This document shows, piece by piece, positions 1 to 7,129 of a stretch of DNA of 17,870 nt; within the stretch, counting starts at the first letter, position 1, and every line of letters starts with the position of its first letter. Origin of the DNA: Clostridium sp. CAG:1024 (GTDB taxonomy: Bacteria; Bacillota; Clostridia; Christensenellales; CAG-138); NCBI GenBank assembly GCA_000432015.1, contig HF985526.1:1-17870 (forward strand). The letters are read 5' to 3'. A model generated the notes under the pieces. It had not been told where the DNA came from. It was given only the letters and a program-made list of their open reading frames with translations, and did not search any database. A program made the position numbers and the translations under genes.

Positions 1-444
1 CCTTGCCCCGCCTGCGGCGCGCCGCAAAATGGCGCTGTTCGGAGCCGCATGTCTGTGCGCAGCGGCCAGCCGTATTCGTCCGATGCAAACGCGCCGGCAA
101 CGGACTGGGACGGCGTCGGTTCAGAGCGATATATGGCGTTGCTTTCATACCTCGGTCTGCTCGCGCTGCTCCCCTACCTGCTTGCGCGCCGCTCTCCCTT
201 TGCCTACACGCACGCGGTGTGCGGCGTCAATTTGCTGTTGCTCGAAGCGGCCTATCTGCTTGCGTCGACCGTGCTTGACGCGCTGTTCATGCGTATTCAT
301 TGGCAGATCGGGCTCATTGTCTCCGCGCTGCTTTCCCTGGGCGGCCTGTTCTTTCTCTTCTTATCCGCCTGCGGGATACTGAACGTATGCCGTGGAAAGT
401 GCAAGCCTCTGCCGTTCATCGGGGCGCTGCGATTGATCCGATAG
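1..444 (+). CDS. zinc-ribbon membrane protein, 5' end outside window
   Basis: The reading frame is open from base 1 and ends at TAG 442-444. The first codons read CPACGAPQ, the second half of a zinc-ribbon (CxxC followed by GxxQ) common at the N-terminus of small Firmicutes membrane proteins. The ATG at 49 is therefore probably internal and the gene begins upstream of the window. After a polar linker come about three hydrophobic segments: roughly residues 27-45, 54-77 and 86-107 counted from the ATG at 49. The stretch beginning ERYMALLSYLGLLALLPYLL, followed by SPFAYTHAVCGVNLLLLE, resembles the DUF4870/Tic20-like small membrane family. The function is unknown. Its stop codon faces that of malQ, only 13 bases away, and I see no hairpin terminator between them. 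The partial gene call is firm; the family assignment is tentative. Confidence 0.75.
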   Translation, partial: PCPACGAPQNGAVRSRMSVRSGQPYSSDANAPATDWDGVGSERYMALLSYLGLLALLPYLLARRSPFAYTHAVCGVNLLLLEAAYLLASTVLDALFMRIHWQIGLIVSALLSLGGLFFLFLSACGILNVCRGKCKPLPFIGALRLIR

Positions 445-457
445 GCCCTCCCACGCT

Positions 458-1936
458 TTAAGCACGGCCGTAGAGGCGCATATAGTGTGCGATACGCCTG
501 GCCAGCGCTCCGTCCGGCATACCTGCTTGCAGCCGAAAACGCCAATTCCCCGCCGCGGTACCGGGCGTATTCATTCGCGTTTCCCCGGGGAGTTCCAGCA
601 CGTCCTGGATCTGTACGATCGCAAGGTCGGCGATGGACGCCCAGACCCCGCGCGCCATGCCAAAGCACATTCCCTCCCGTTCGGTCAGATTCAGATAGTC
701 CACCGCGAACCCAACGTCCTCCGCCGGCGCATGCGCAAGCCAGCCCGCCGCCGTATCGTTGTCATGGGTGCCGGTGTAATACACCGCATGGCGCGTCAGG
801 TTGTGCGGTAAATGGATGGAATCGTCGCCGGGATGCAGTCCGAACTCCAAAACCCGCATCCCCGGAAATCCCGATTCGGACAACAGTTTCTTCACGGACG
901 GCGTTAGATACCCGAGATCCTCCGCAATGATCTGAAGCGATGGGCACTCCGCTTTCAACGCGTTCACGAGCGACATTTTCGGTCCCTCCAGCCATTCGCC
1001 GCAAATCGCGGTCTCCTCGCCGAACGGAACCGCCCAATAGCTGTCGATGCCGCGGAAATGGTCAATACGCACCACATCAAAAAGACGGGCGGCTGCGCGC
1101 ATCCGTTTGCGCCACCAAAGATATCCGTCCTCCGCCATGCGTTCATACGCGTAGACGGGGTTGCCCCAGAGCTGGCCTGTTGCGGAAAAGTAATCCGGCG
1201 GTACGCCCGCGACCAGCACGGGGCGCCGCTCCTCATCAAGCCGGAACAGTTCCGGATGCTCCCACACGTCGGCGGAATCGTAAGGGACATAGATCGGAAT
1301 ATCGCCTATCACGGAAATGCCGCGCTGCGCCGCCGCGTTTCGAAGCGCATTCCACTGCCGGAAAAACAGATACTGTACAAAGATATGGTATTGTATCTCG
1401 TCCGCAAGGCGCACGCGATATGCTTCTACCGCTTCGGGCTTACGCATCCGGATATCCTCGTCCCATTCGTTCCACGGACGCATTGAAAACTGCACCTTCA
1501 CCGCGCTGTACAGTGCAAAACCGTCGAGCCAGTCGCGATTCTCCTCATAAAAGGCACGCACTGCATCGGCTTCCCACTCGCGTCCGCGCAAATACGCTTC
1601 GTGCAGCACGGTTTGCCGATGCTCATACACCTTGCCGTAATCCACATTTGCAGGATCGTCGCCCCAATCGATCGCATCGAGCGCGGCCTTGTCGAGCAGC
1701 CCTTCGTCGGCAAGCAGTTCGAGATCGATATAATACGGATTCCCCGCAAACGCGGAGCTGGATTGGTAGGGGGAATCGCCGAATCCCGTCGGTCCCAGAG
1801 GAAGCACTTGCCAATAGCGCTGCCTGGCCTCTTTCAAAAAATCCAGAAACGCATAGGACGCCGCGCCCATCGTTCCAATGCCGTATGCCGACGGCAGCGA
1901 GCTAATATGGCAAAGGATACCGCCGCTTCGCTTCAT
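458..1936 (-). CDS. malQ: 4-alpha-glucanotransferase (amylomaltase, GH77)
   Basis: This 492-residue cytoplasmic enzyme of family GH77 transfers alpha-1,4-glucan segments between malto-oligosaccharides during maltodextrin or glycogen use. The N-terminus MKRSGGILCHISSLPSAYGI is the usual family opening. The catalytic triad is visible: nucleophile D292 in VRIDHFRG, acid/base E339 in IIAEDLG, and D392 in GTHDND. These numbers sit within a few residues of those known for Thermus amylomaltase, so the protein is full length and intact. Start choice: the ATG at 1936 is preceded by AAAGGAG, although the gap of about 13 bases is on the long side. An upstream ATG close to the ribosome site is in another frame. 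The gene stands alone, with no glycogen phosphorylase or maltose transporter beside it, and is divergent from the amidohydrolase operon. Confidence 0.95.
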   Translation of the reverse strand: MKRSGGILCHISSLPSAYGIGTMGAASYAFLDFLKEARQRYWQVLPLGPTGFGDSPYQSSSAFAGNPYYIDLELLADEGLLDKAALDAIDWGDDPANVDYGKVYEHRQTVLHEAYLRGREWEADAVRAFYEENRDWLDGFALYSAVKVQFSMRPWNEWDEDIRMRKPEAVEAYRVRLADEIQYHIFVQYLFFRQWNALRNAAAQRGISVIGDIPIYVPYDSADVWEHPELFRLDEERRPVLVAGVPPDYFSATGQLWGNPVYAYERMAEDGYLWWRKRMRAAARLFDVVRIDHFRGIDSYWAVPFGEETAICGEWLEGPKMSLVNALKAECPSLQIIAEDLGYLTPSVKKLLSESGFPGMRVLEFGLHPGDDSIHLPHNLTRHAVYYTGTHDNDTAAGWLAHAPAEDVGFAVDYLNLTEREGMCFGMARGVWASIADLAIVQIQDVLELPGETRMNTPGTAAGNWRFRLQAGMPDGALARRIAHYMRLYGRA

Positions 1937-1976
1937 CTCTGTATTTCATCTCCTTTTGCGCAAGAATTGTCGTATT

Positions 1977-1982
1977 ATTATA
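1977..1982 (-). promoter_or_regulatory. probable -10 box of the malQ promoter
   Basis: The complement strand reads TATAAT here, about 40 bases before the malQ ATG, which would give a leader of roughly 30-35 bases containing AAAGGAG. No good -35 hexamer lies 15-19 bases upstream, so this is supported by the -10 match and position only. Confidence 0.45.
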
Positions 1983-2000
1983 CTTCATTTTTTCAGAATG

Positions 2001-2016
2001 TGCTATAATGCGTTTA
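2001..2016 (+). promoter_or_regulatory. extended -10 promoter of the amidohydrolase operon
   Basis: TGCTATAAT occupies 2001-2009, a perfect extended -10 element (TGnTATAAT). A start of transcription 7 bases after its last base falls on the A of the ATG at 2016. No convincing -35 box is seen, as extended -10 promoters can tolerate. There is no purine-rich ribosome binding site before either candidate ATG (1998 or 2016), so the transcript may be leaderless. Confidence 0.6.
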
Positions 2017-3587
2017 TGGATATTTTGATTCAAAATGTGACCGTCCTTGACGGCAGCGGCGCACCCGCTTATGCAGGCGCGATCGGCATGGAAAACGGCA
2101 AGCTGCGCATGTTCAAGCCGTGCGAAGCAGCCGCCCTTTCCGCAGAAGCAACGATCGACGGCACTGGGCTTACCGCTGTTCCCGGCTTTATCGACGCGCA
2201 CTCGCACGGCGATCTGACGATGCGCGGCGTTTATGCGACCGCCAGCAAGATCACGCAGGGCATTACCACGCAGGTCGCGGGGCAATGCGGTTTTTCCATG
2301 TTCCCCTGTGCGCCGGATCCGGCAAGCTACGAACAGTTCACACGCTTTATCTCCCGTGTTGCGCCCTATCCTGAGATGCCGGATAAGCCGGAGGCATGTC
2401 AAAGCGCCGCAAACTTTTTCGATTGGATGCGTTCGCTCAACAGCCCTGTCAAAACCTATTCCTTCACCGGGCTTGGTTCTCTGCGGCTCTGGGCCATGGG
2501 ATATGCTGATCGCAAGCCTGACGCCACGGAGCTCAGGCGCATGCAGGATATGCTGCGCAGAAGCATCCGCGAAGGCTCCCTGGGTCTCTCAACAGGGCTC
2601 GTGTACGCCCCCTGCGTCTATGCGGACAATGAGGAGATCCTGGCCCTCCTGCGTGTTGTTCACGAGGAGGGCGGCATGTACGCTACGCACCCGCGCAACG
2701 AGGCAGACCATGTGATCGATGCGCGGCGCGAGTCCATCCGTCTTGCCAAAGAGGCGGACGTTCCCCTTTGCGTTTCCCACTTGAAAACCGCTGGGAGAGA
2801 CAACTGGGGAAAGTCGAAAACGCTGCTCGAAGACATCGATCGTGCGTTGGATGACGGCATGGAGCTTTTGATCGACTGCTACCCCTATATGGCGGGCAAT
2901 ACGTCGCTGAACGTGTCCATTCCGCCGCGCTATTTTTCCGACGGGCTTCCCGGTCTTGTCGCCGCCCTGCGCTCGCCCGTTGAGCGCGAACGGATTCGCG
3001 AAGAGATGCAGCACAAGTCGAATTACGACAACTACATCTATAACAGCGGCGGATTCTCCGGCACCTATGTCTCTTCCTGCCCTGTTTTCCATGACGCAGA
3101 AGGCATGTTCATCACGGAATACGCCGAAAAGGCGGGGCTGGATCCCTTTGACGCATATGCTGATATTTTGATCAGGAACAACGGTCTTGGATTGGGCATT
3201 TATTTCCACATGTGCGAAGACGACGTTGTACGGATCTTCTCGCACCCGCTCTGTGCGGTGAGCACGGACGGGCTTGTCGGGCTCCCGAACGAAAACCCGC
3301 ATCCGCGCTCCTTCGGCACGATGCCGCGCGCATTCCGGCTGCTGACGGACGAGCATCACATTTGCGGCATTCCGGAAGCGATCCATCGTATGACCGGGCT
3401 TGCCGCCGAAAAGCTCCGGCTGAAAGGTAAGGGCTTCTTGCGGGACGGATACGATGCGGATGTTCTGCTGCTTGATCTGCCGCATTTTCGCGATACGTCG
3501 ACCTACGCGAACGGCAGCGCACGTACGACAGGCATTCGTCGCATCTTTGTTTCCGGTCAGGAAGTCAATATGGAGGTCTACCAATGA
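2016..3587 (+). CDS. D-aminoacylase / N-acyl-D-amino-acid deacylase family amidohydrolase
   Basis: This 523-residue metal-dependent amidohydrolase has the full set of D-aminoacylase landmarks: HxH at H62 and H64 (DAHSHGD), the bridging cysteine C91 in AGQCGFS, H225 in THPRNE, H255 in VSHLK, and the catalytic aspartate D418 in STDG, followed by the family signature NPHPRSFGTMPR. The family hydrolyses N-acyl-D-amino acids or related cyclic amides in the cytoplasm; the actual substrate cannot be read from sequence. The start is set at 2016 because homology (DILIQNVTVLDGSG) begins immediately. An ATG at 1998 would add only six residues, and neither has a ribosome binding site. The stop overlaps the next gene's start by 4 bases (ATGA), so the deacylase and the first kinase are probably coupled. 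Related dihydropyrimidinases or hydantoinases are less likely, given the C91 and HPR signatures. Confidence 0.9.
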   Translation: MDILIQNVTVLDGSGAPAYAGAIGMENGKLRMFKPCEAAALSAEATIDGTGLTAVPGFIDAHSHGDLTMRGVYATASKITQGITTQVAGQCGFSMFPCAPDPASYEQFTRFISRVAPYPEMPDKPEACQSAANFFDWMRSLNSPVKTYSFTGLGSLRLWAMGYADRKPDATELRRMQDMLRRSIREGSLGLSTGLVYAPCVYADNEEILALLRVVHEEGGMYATHPRNEADHVIDARRESIRLAKEADVPLCVSHLKTAGRDNWGKSKTLLEDIDRALDDGMELLIDCYPYMAGNTSLNVSIPPRYFSDGLPGLVAALRSPVERERIREEMQHKSNYDNYIYNSGGFSGTYVSSCPVFHDAEGMFITEYAEKAGLDPFDAYADILIRNNGLGLGIYFHMCEDDVVRIFSHPLCAVSTDGLVGLPNENPHPRSFGTMPRAFRLLTDEHHICGIPEAIHRMTGLAAEKLRLKGKGFLRDGYDADVLLLDLPHFRDTSTYANGSARTTGIRRIFVSGQEVNMEVYQ

Positions 3588-4465
3588 AAAAACGTGTCTT
3601 TGTCATCGGCGGCGCCGCGCTGGATATCACCGGCATCCCGAAGAGCATTTGCCGGCTGCGCGACTCAAATCCCGGGACCGTGCGTCTCGCCGTCGGCGGT
3701 GTGGCGCGCAACGTTGCCGCGCATCTGGCGCCCTACGGTCCGGAGGTACAGCTCGTTACGGCGCTCGGCAACGATGTGCGTGCTGCCGTCATCGAGGGAG
3801 ACTGTGCAGAACGCGGCATTCACTTGGATCACACGCTGCACCTCGAGGCCGCGACCGCGGCGTTTCTCTGCCTTCTTGACGAGGATCTTGACCTGTTATC
3901 CGGCATCAACGATATGGCGATCATGGATGGCCTGACCCCCGAGTTTTTCGAGGCGCTGCTCCCAGAGCTGAACCGCGGGGATCTTTGTGTCATCGATGCA
4001 AATCTGACGCCCGAGTCCCTCGAATATCTCACGCATACGCTGACCGTCCCGATCTATTACGAACCCGTCAGCTGCTATAAAGCGCGCAGAATCGGCGACA
4101 ATATCGGGCTCTGTCACACCGTGAAGCCCAACCGCTTCGAGGCCGCGCAGCTTTCCGGCTGCTCTTGCGACACGGTGCGCGGCGTTTACCGCGCTGCGGA
4201 CTGGTTCTTGCAGCAGGGCGTACAGCAGGTATTCATTTCTCTCGGCAGCGACGGCATCGTTTATGCAAACCATGACGTCTGCGGCCATATCAACGCAGAG
4301 ACCCTTGCTGTTGTCGACACTTCGGGCGCCGGCGACGTGATGAGTGCCGCCATTGTCAGCGCAATGCTCGACGGCCACGACACGGCGGACTGCGCCGCGA
4401 TCGGCAACCATGCCAGCGGCATATATTGTGCCGCCCCGCTTGCCGGCAGTACGCCCGGCTTCTGA
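3584..4465 (+). CDS. PfkB-family kinase, PsuK (pseudouridine kinase)-like
   Basis: This 293-residue ribokinase-fold kinase begins MKKRVFVIGGAALDITGIP. Residues 28-45 carry DSNPG and GGVARNVA, the pattern seen in pseudouridine kinases and their close relatives (DSNPG...GGVxRN), rather than the fructokinase pattern. The ATP/anion-hole motif DTSGAGD spans 245-251, with D251 as the expected catalytic base. The family phosphorylates the 5' hydroxyl of a (pseudo)nucleoside or sugar. The partner glycosidase PsuG, usually adjacent, is not in this window, so the substrate is open. The C-terminus is short, ending about 40 residues after the motif. The ATG at 3584 overlaps the stop of the amidohydrolase, so translational coupling probably substitutes for a strong ribosome site. 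Confidence 0.82.
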   Translation: MKKRVFVIGGAALDITGIPKSICRLRDSNPGTVRLAVGGVARNVAAHLAPYGPEVQLVTALGNDVRAAVIEGDCAERGIHLDHTLHLEAATAAFLCLLDEDLDLLSGINDMAIMDGLTPEFFEALLPELNRGDLCVIDANLTPESLEYLTHTLTVPIYYEPVSCYKARRIGDNIGLCHTVKPNRFEAAQLSGCSCDTVRGVYRAADWFLQQGVQQVFISLGSDGIVYANHDVCGHINAETLAVVDTSGAGDVMSAAIVSAMLDGHDTADCAAIGNHASGIYCAAPLAGSTPGF

Positions 4466-4501
4466 GCGTCCGCCGAACGTTGTGCGGCGAAAGGAGTTTT
4501 C

Positions 4502-5449
4502 ATGACGGATATTACTGCGGTCGGAGAACTGCTGATCGATTTTACGGAGGCGGGTCTCGAAGAAAACGGGCGACGGCTCTTCGAGCAGAACCCCGGCGGC
4601 GCGCCCGCAAATCTGTTGACGCTTGCTGCACGGCTCGGCTTTCATACTGCATTTGCCGGCAAGGTTGGCCGCGATATGCACGGTATCTACCTGAAAAGCG
4701 TTTTGGAGCATGAAGGCATCGATACGCGCGGCCTGATTTTGTCCGATGAGGCGTTTACGACGCTTGCTTTTGTCGCTCTTTCGGAAGCAGGAGAGCGTAC
4801 TTTTTCCTTCGCACGCAAGCCGGGTGCGGATACGTTGCTTCGCAAAGACGAGCTTCCGCTCGGACTGCTGCGCGATACACGCATTCTGCACTTCGGTTCT
4901 CTTTCGCTCACCGACGAGCCTGCGCGCAGCGCCACTCTTTTCGCGGTCGAGACCGCAAAGCGCAGCGGCGCGCTGATCTCCTATGACCCGAACTACCGCG
5001 CCCCGCTCTGGAAAAGCCGATCCGAAGCGGTAGATCGGATGCGGTCCGTACTGCCGCTTGTCGATATTCTCAAGCTTTCTGAGGATGAGGCCGCGCTTTT
5101 GTCCGGCAAGGCCTGCCCGGAGGATGCGGCGCACGCCTTGTCCCACATCGGCATTCCCTGCATTGCTGTCACTCTCGGCGCACAGGGGGCTCTTGTCTGC
5201 ATTCACGGTGAGATCCGACACATTTCTGCGCCGCCGATTTCCGTCACCGACACTACCGGCGCCGGCGACGCCTTTTTCGGCGGCTTTCTCTGCCGTCTGC
5301 TGCAACTCGGACACGATATGCAAGACCTGAGGCCGGACGACGGCGTTTCAGCGGCTCGCTGGGGATGCGCTGCTGCCGCCTGCTGCATTCAAAAGCGCGG
5401 CGGTATTCCCGCAATGCCCACGCTTTCCATGCTCAAGCGTTATCTATAA
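4502..5449 (+). CDS. fructokinase-like PfkB carbohydrate kinase
   Basis: This 315-residue protein has the normal length for the PfkB/fructokinase group. The N-terminal sugar-binding region contains NPGGAPANL (about residues 30-38) and GKVGRDMHG, the pattern of bacterial fructokinases (ScrK type). DPNYR lies near residue 163, and the phosphate-binding motif DTTGAGD spans 250-256, with D256 as the catalytic base. It would phosphorylate a hexose such as fructose to fructose 6-phosphate. Close relatives act on other sugars or keto-deoxy acids, so the substrate is not certain. AAAGGAG lies 4-5 bases before the ATG. The gene follows the PsuK-like kinase by 36 bases and is the last gene before the terminator at 5468-5495, which places two unrelated-subgroup kinases in one unit. 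Confidence 0.85.
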   Translation: MTDITAVGELLIDFTEAGLEENGRRLFEQNPGGAPANLLTLAARLGFHTAFAGKVGRDMHGIYLKSVLEHEGIDTRGLILSDEAFTTLAFVALSEAGERTFSFARKPGADTLLRKDELPLGLLRDTRILHFGSLSLTDEPARSATLFAVETAKRSGALISYDPNYRAPLWKSRSEAVDRMRSVLPLVDILKLSEDEAALLSGKACPEDAAHALSHIGIPCIAVTLGAQGALVCIHGEIRHISAPPISVTDTTGAGDAFFGGFLCRLLQLGHDMQDLRPDDGVSAARWGCAAAACCIQKRGGIPAMPTLSMLKRYL

Positions 5450-5467
5450 TGTGTAATAACGGTTTAC

Positions 5468-5495
5468 AAAGCGTTCAAATACTGGCGCTTTTTTT
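5468..5495 (+). terminator. weak Rho-independent terminator after the kinase operon
   Basis: AAAGCG (5468-5473) pairs with CGCTTT (5486-5491) around a 12-base loop, and a run of seven T (5489-5495) follows. The stem is only 6 bp, so termination may be incomplete, but its place 18 bases behind the fructokinase stop is right. Confidence 0.55.
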
Positions 5496-5528
5496 GTTTA
5501 TGCGTTTTTCGGATTTCATTCATTATTC

Positions 5529-5557
5529 TTGCAAAAATAGAACGTGTCCTGTATAAT
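5529..5557 (+). promoter_or_regulatory. promoter of the molybdenum cofactor operon
   Basis: TTGCAA (5529-5534) and TATAAT (5552-5557) are separated by exactly 17 bases, a near-consensus sigma-A promoter. Predicted transcription start is near 5564, giving a leader of about 56 bases that ends in AGGAGG. The leader is too short for a molybdenum cofactor riboswitch. Confidence 0.8.
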
Positions 5558-5619
5558 TACAGTATTCACGATCCGCTTTATCAACGGCCTTTCAAATACG
5601 CCATCAGGAGGTTTCAATC

Positions 5620-6645
5620 ATGAAACTCATCAAAACCGAGGACGCCATCGGTCAAGTGCTCTGTCACGATATCACGCAGATCATCCCCGGCGTTACAAAG
5701 GACGCCGTATTCCGCAAGGGCCACATCATTCGCGAAGAGGACATCCCCGTTCTTTTGAGCGTCGGAAAAGAGCACCTCTATATTTGGGAGTACGACGAGA
5801 ATACTCTGCACGAGAATGAAGCCGCTGAGATCCTGCGCGACATCTGCATGGGGCCGGGAATGCGCGCCACGCCGCCGAAGGAAGGCAAAATCGAACTCAT
5901 TGCAGAGCGCAGCGGCCTTTTCCTTGCAGATATACAAAAGCTGCGTGCGATCAATTCGCAGGGGCGTATGATGATCGCGACCCGTTCGCCGGGCTTTCCC
6001 GTCCATGCAGGCGATAAGCTGGCGGGAACGCGCATTATCCCGCTGGTGATCGAAAAAACGGCCATGCAGGCAGCAAAGTCGCTTGCGGGAAATGCACCGC
6101 TGCTTCGGCTGCTTCCGATCCACAAAAAGCGCTACGGCGTTGTTACGACCGGCAGCGAGGTCTATAAAAACCGTATACAGGACGCCTTTACGCCGGTCAT
6201 TGAACGGAAACTGTCGGAATACGGCTGCACTATGATGCAGCATGTTACGCTGGGCGACGAGCCGGAAGCGATCACCGCTGCGATCCGCTCCATGCTGGAT
6301 AACGGCGCAGAACTAGTCATCTGCACGGGCGGTATGAGCGTGGATCCGGACGACCGTACGCCGCTCGCGATCCGCAACGCGGGCGTTAAGGTCGTATCCT
6401 ATGGCGCGCCTGTTCTGCCCGGCGCGATGTTCCTGCTATCTTACACCGATACCGGTATTCCCGTCTGCGGATTGCCCGGCTGTGTGATGTACGCAAAGCG
6501 CACCATCTTTGACATTGTGCTCCCCTATCTTCTTGCGGACGAACCCGTTACGGTGGAGCAGCTTGCAGCGCTCGGCGCGGGCGGTCTCTGCCTGAACTGT
6601 GAGATCTGCCACTATCCGAACTGCGGATTTGGAAAGGGGATTTGA
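5620..6645 (+). CDS. MoeA/MogA-like molybdopterin-binding protein with Cys4 tail
   Basis: This 341-residue protein is of the stand-alone molybdopterin-binding type found in Clostridia. The N-terminal half (KTEDAIGQVLCHDITQI) resembles a reduced MoeA-like region. The MoCF/MPT-binding domain runs from about residue 170, with YGVVTTGSEV (172-181) and TGGMSVDPDD (236-245) marking the pterin/nucleotide pocket, followed by GLPGCVMYAKR. It is expected to act in molybdate insertion or in handling molybdopterin in the cytosol; it is shorter than a classical MoeA (about 400 residues). The last 18 residues contain C324, C327, C330 and C335 (CX2CX2CX4C), which could bind zinc or an iron-sulfur cluster. 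AGGAGG lies 7 bases before the ATG. It leads the Moco unit and is one base away from moaC. Confidence 0.85.
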   Translation: MKLIKTEDAIGQVLCHDITQIIPGVTKDAVFRKGHIIREEDIPVLLSVGKEHLYIWEYDENTLHENEAAEILRDICMGPGMRATPPKEGKIELIAERSGLFLADIQKLRAINSQGRMMIATRSPGFPVHAGDKLAGTRIIPLVIEKTAMQAAKSLAGNAPLLRLLPIHKKRYGVVTTGSEVYKNRIQDAFTPVIERKLSEYGCTMMQHVTLGDEPEAITAAIRSMLDNGAELVICTGGMSVDPDDRTPLAIRNAGVKVVSYGAPVLPGAMFLLSYTDTGIPVCGLPGCVMYAKRTIFDIVLPYLLADEPVTVEQLAALGAGGLCLNCEICHYPNCGFGKGI

Positions 6646-6646
6646 C

Positions 6647-7129
6647 ATGCCGCTGACACACATCGATGCAAACGGAAACGCCGTGATGGTGGACGTGGGC
6701 GAAAAGGCCGTTACAAGCCGAACCGCTGTCGCCGCCGGAAGGATCCGCATGAGTCCCGCATGCTTTGACATCGTGAAAAATGGCGAGGCCCGGAAGGGCG
6801 ACGTGCTGGGCGTTGCGCAAGTTGCGGGCATTATGGCAACGAAACACACATCCGAACTCATTCCGCTTTGCCACACGCTGCTGCTGACGAAAAGCGCCGT
6901 GGAGTTTACGCTGTTTGAAGCATCCTGCGAGATCGAGGCGCGGTGTACCGTGCATTGCGACGGCAAGACCGGCATTGAAATGGAGGCGCTGACCGGGGTT
7001 TCCGTAGCGCTGCTGACCATCTATGATATGTGCAAGGCTGTGGACAAGCGCATGACGCTCTTCGATATTCATCTGCTTGAAAAACACGGCGGCAAGAGCG
7101 GGGATTTCCGCTTTGAGGACAACGCATGA
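6647..7129 (+). CDS. moaC: cyclic pyranopterin monophosphate synthase
   Basis: MoaC converts the MoaA product, 3',8-cyclo-GTP, into cyclic pyranopterin monophosphate, the first stable molybdopterin precursor. At 160 residues it matches the family length. Characteristic stretches are KGDVLGVAQVAGIMATKHTS (K50 equals the known active lysine of Escherichia coli MoaC, K51), ELIPLCHTL and DMCKAVDK, with D127 and K130 as the other catalytic positions. The start at 6647 is chosen over an in-frame codon at 6599 because AAGGGGA lies 6 bases before it and the longer form would run into the preceding gene. The stop overlaps the moaA start (ATGA), indicating coupled synthesis of the two enzymes of the same pathway step. 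Confidence 0.96.
   Translation: MPLTHIDANGNAVMVDVGEKAVTSRTAVAAGRIRMSPACFDIVKNGEARKGDVLGVAQVAGIMATKHTSELIPLCHTLLLTKSAVEFTLFEASCEIEARCTVHCDGKTGIEMEALTGVSVALLTIYDMCKAVDKRMTLFDIHLLEKHGGKSGDFRFEDNA

Noticed and set aside
940..1905. 321-codon + strand open frame within malQ
   Set aside because: Arg/Pro-rich antisense shadow of an intact GH77 enzyme.
3896..5323. 475-codon - strand open frame opposite the two kinases
   Set aside because: No recognisable protein pattern. It overlaps two clear PfkB kinases on the + strand; long shadow frames are expected in GC-rich DNA.
5558..5619. Possible molybdenum cofactor riboswitch before the Moco operon
   Set aside because: The leader after the predicted start is about 56 bases, too short for that aptamer, and I see no multi-stem structure.
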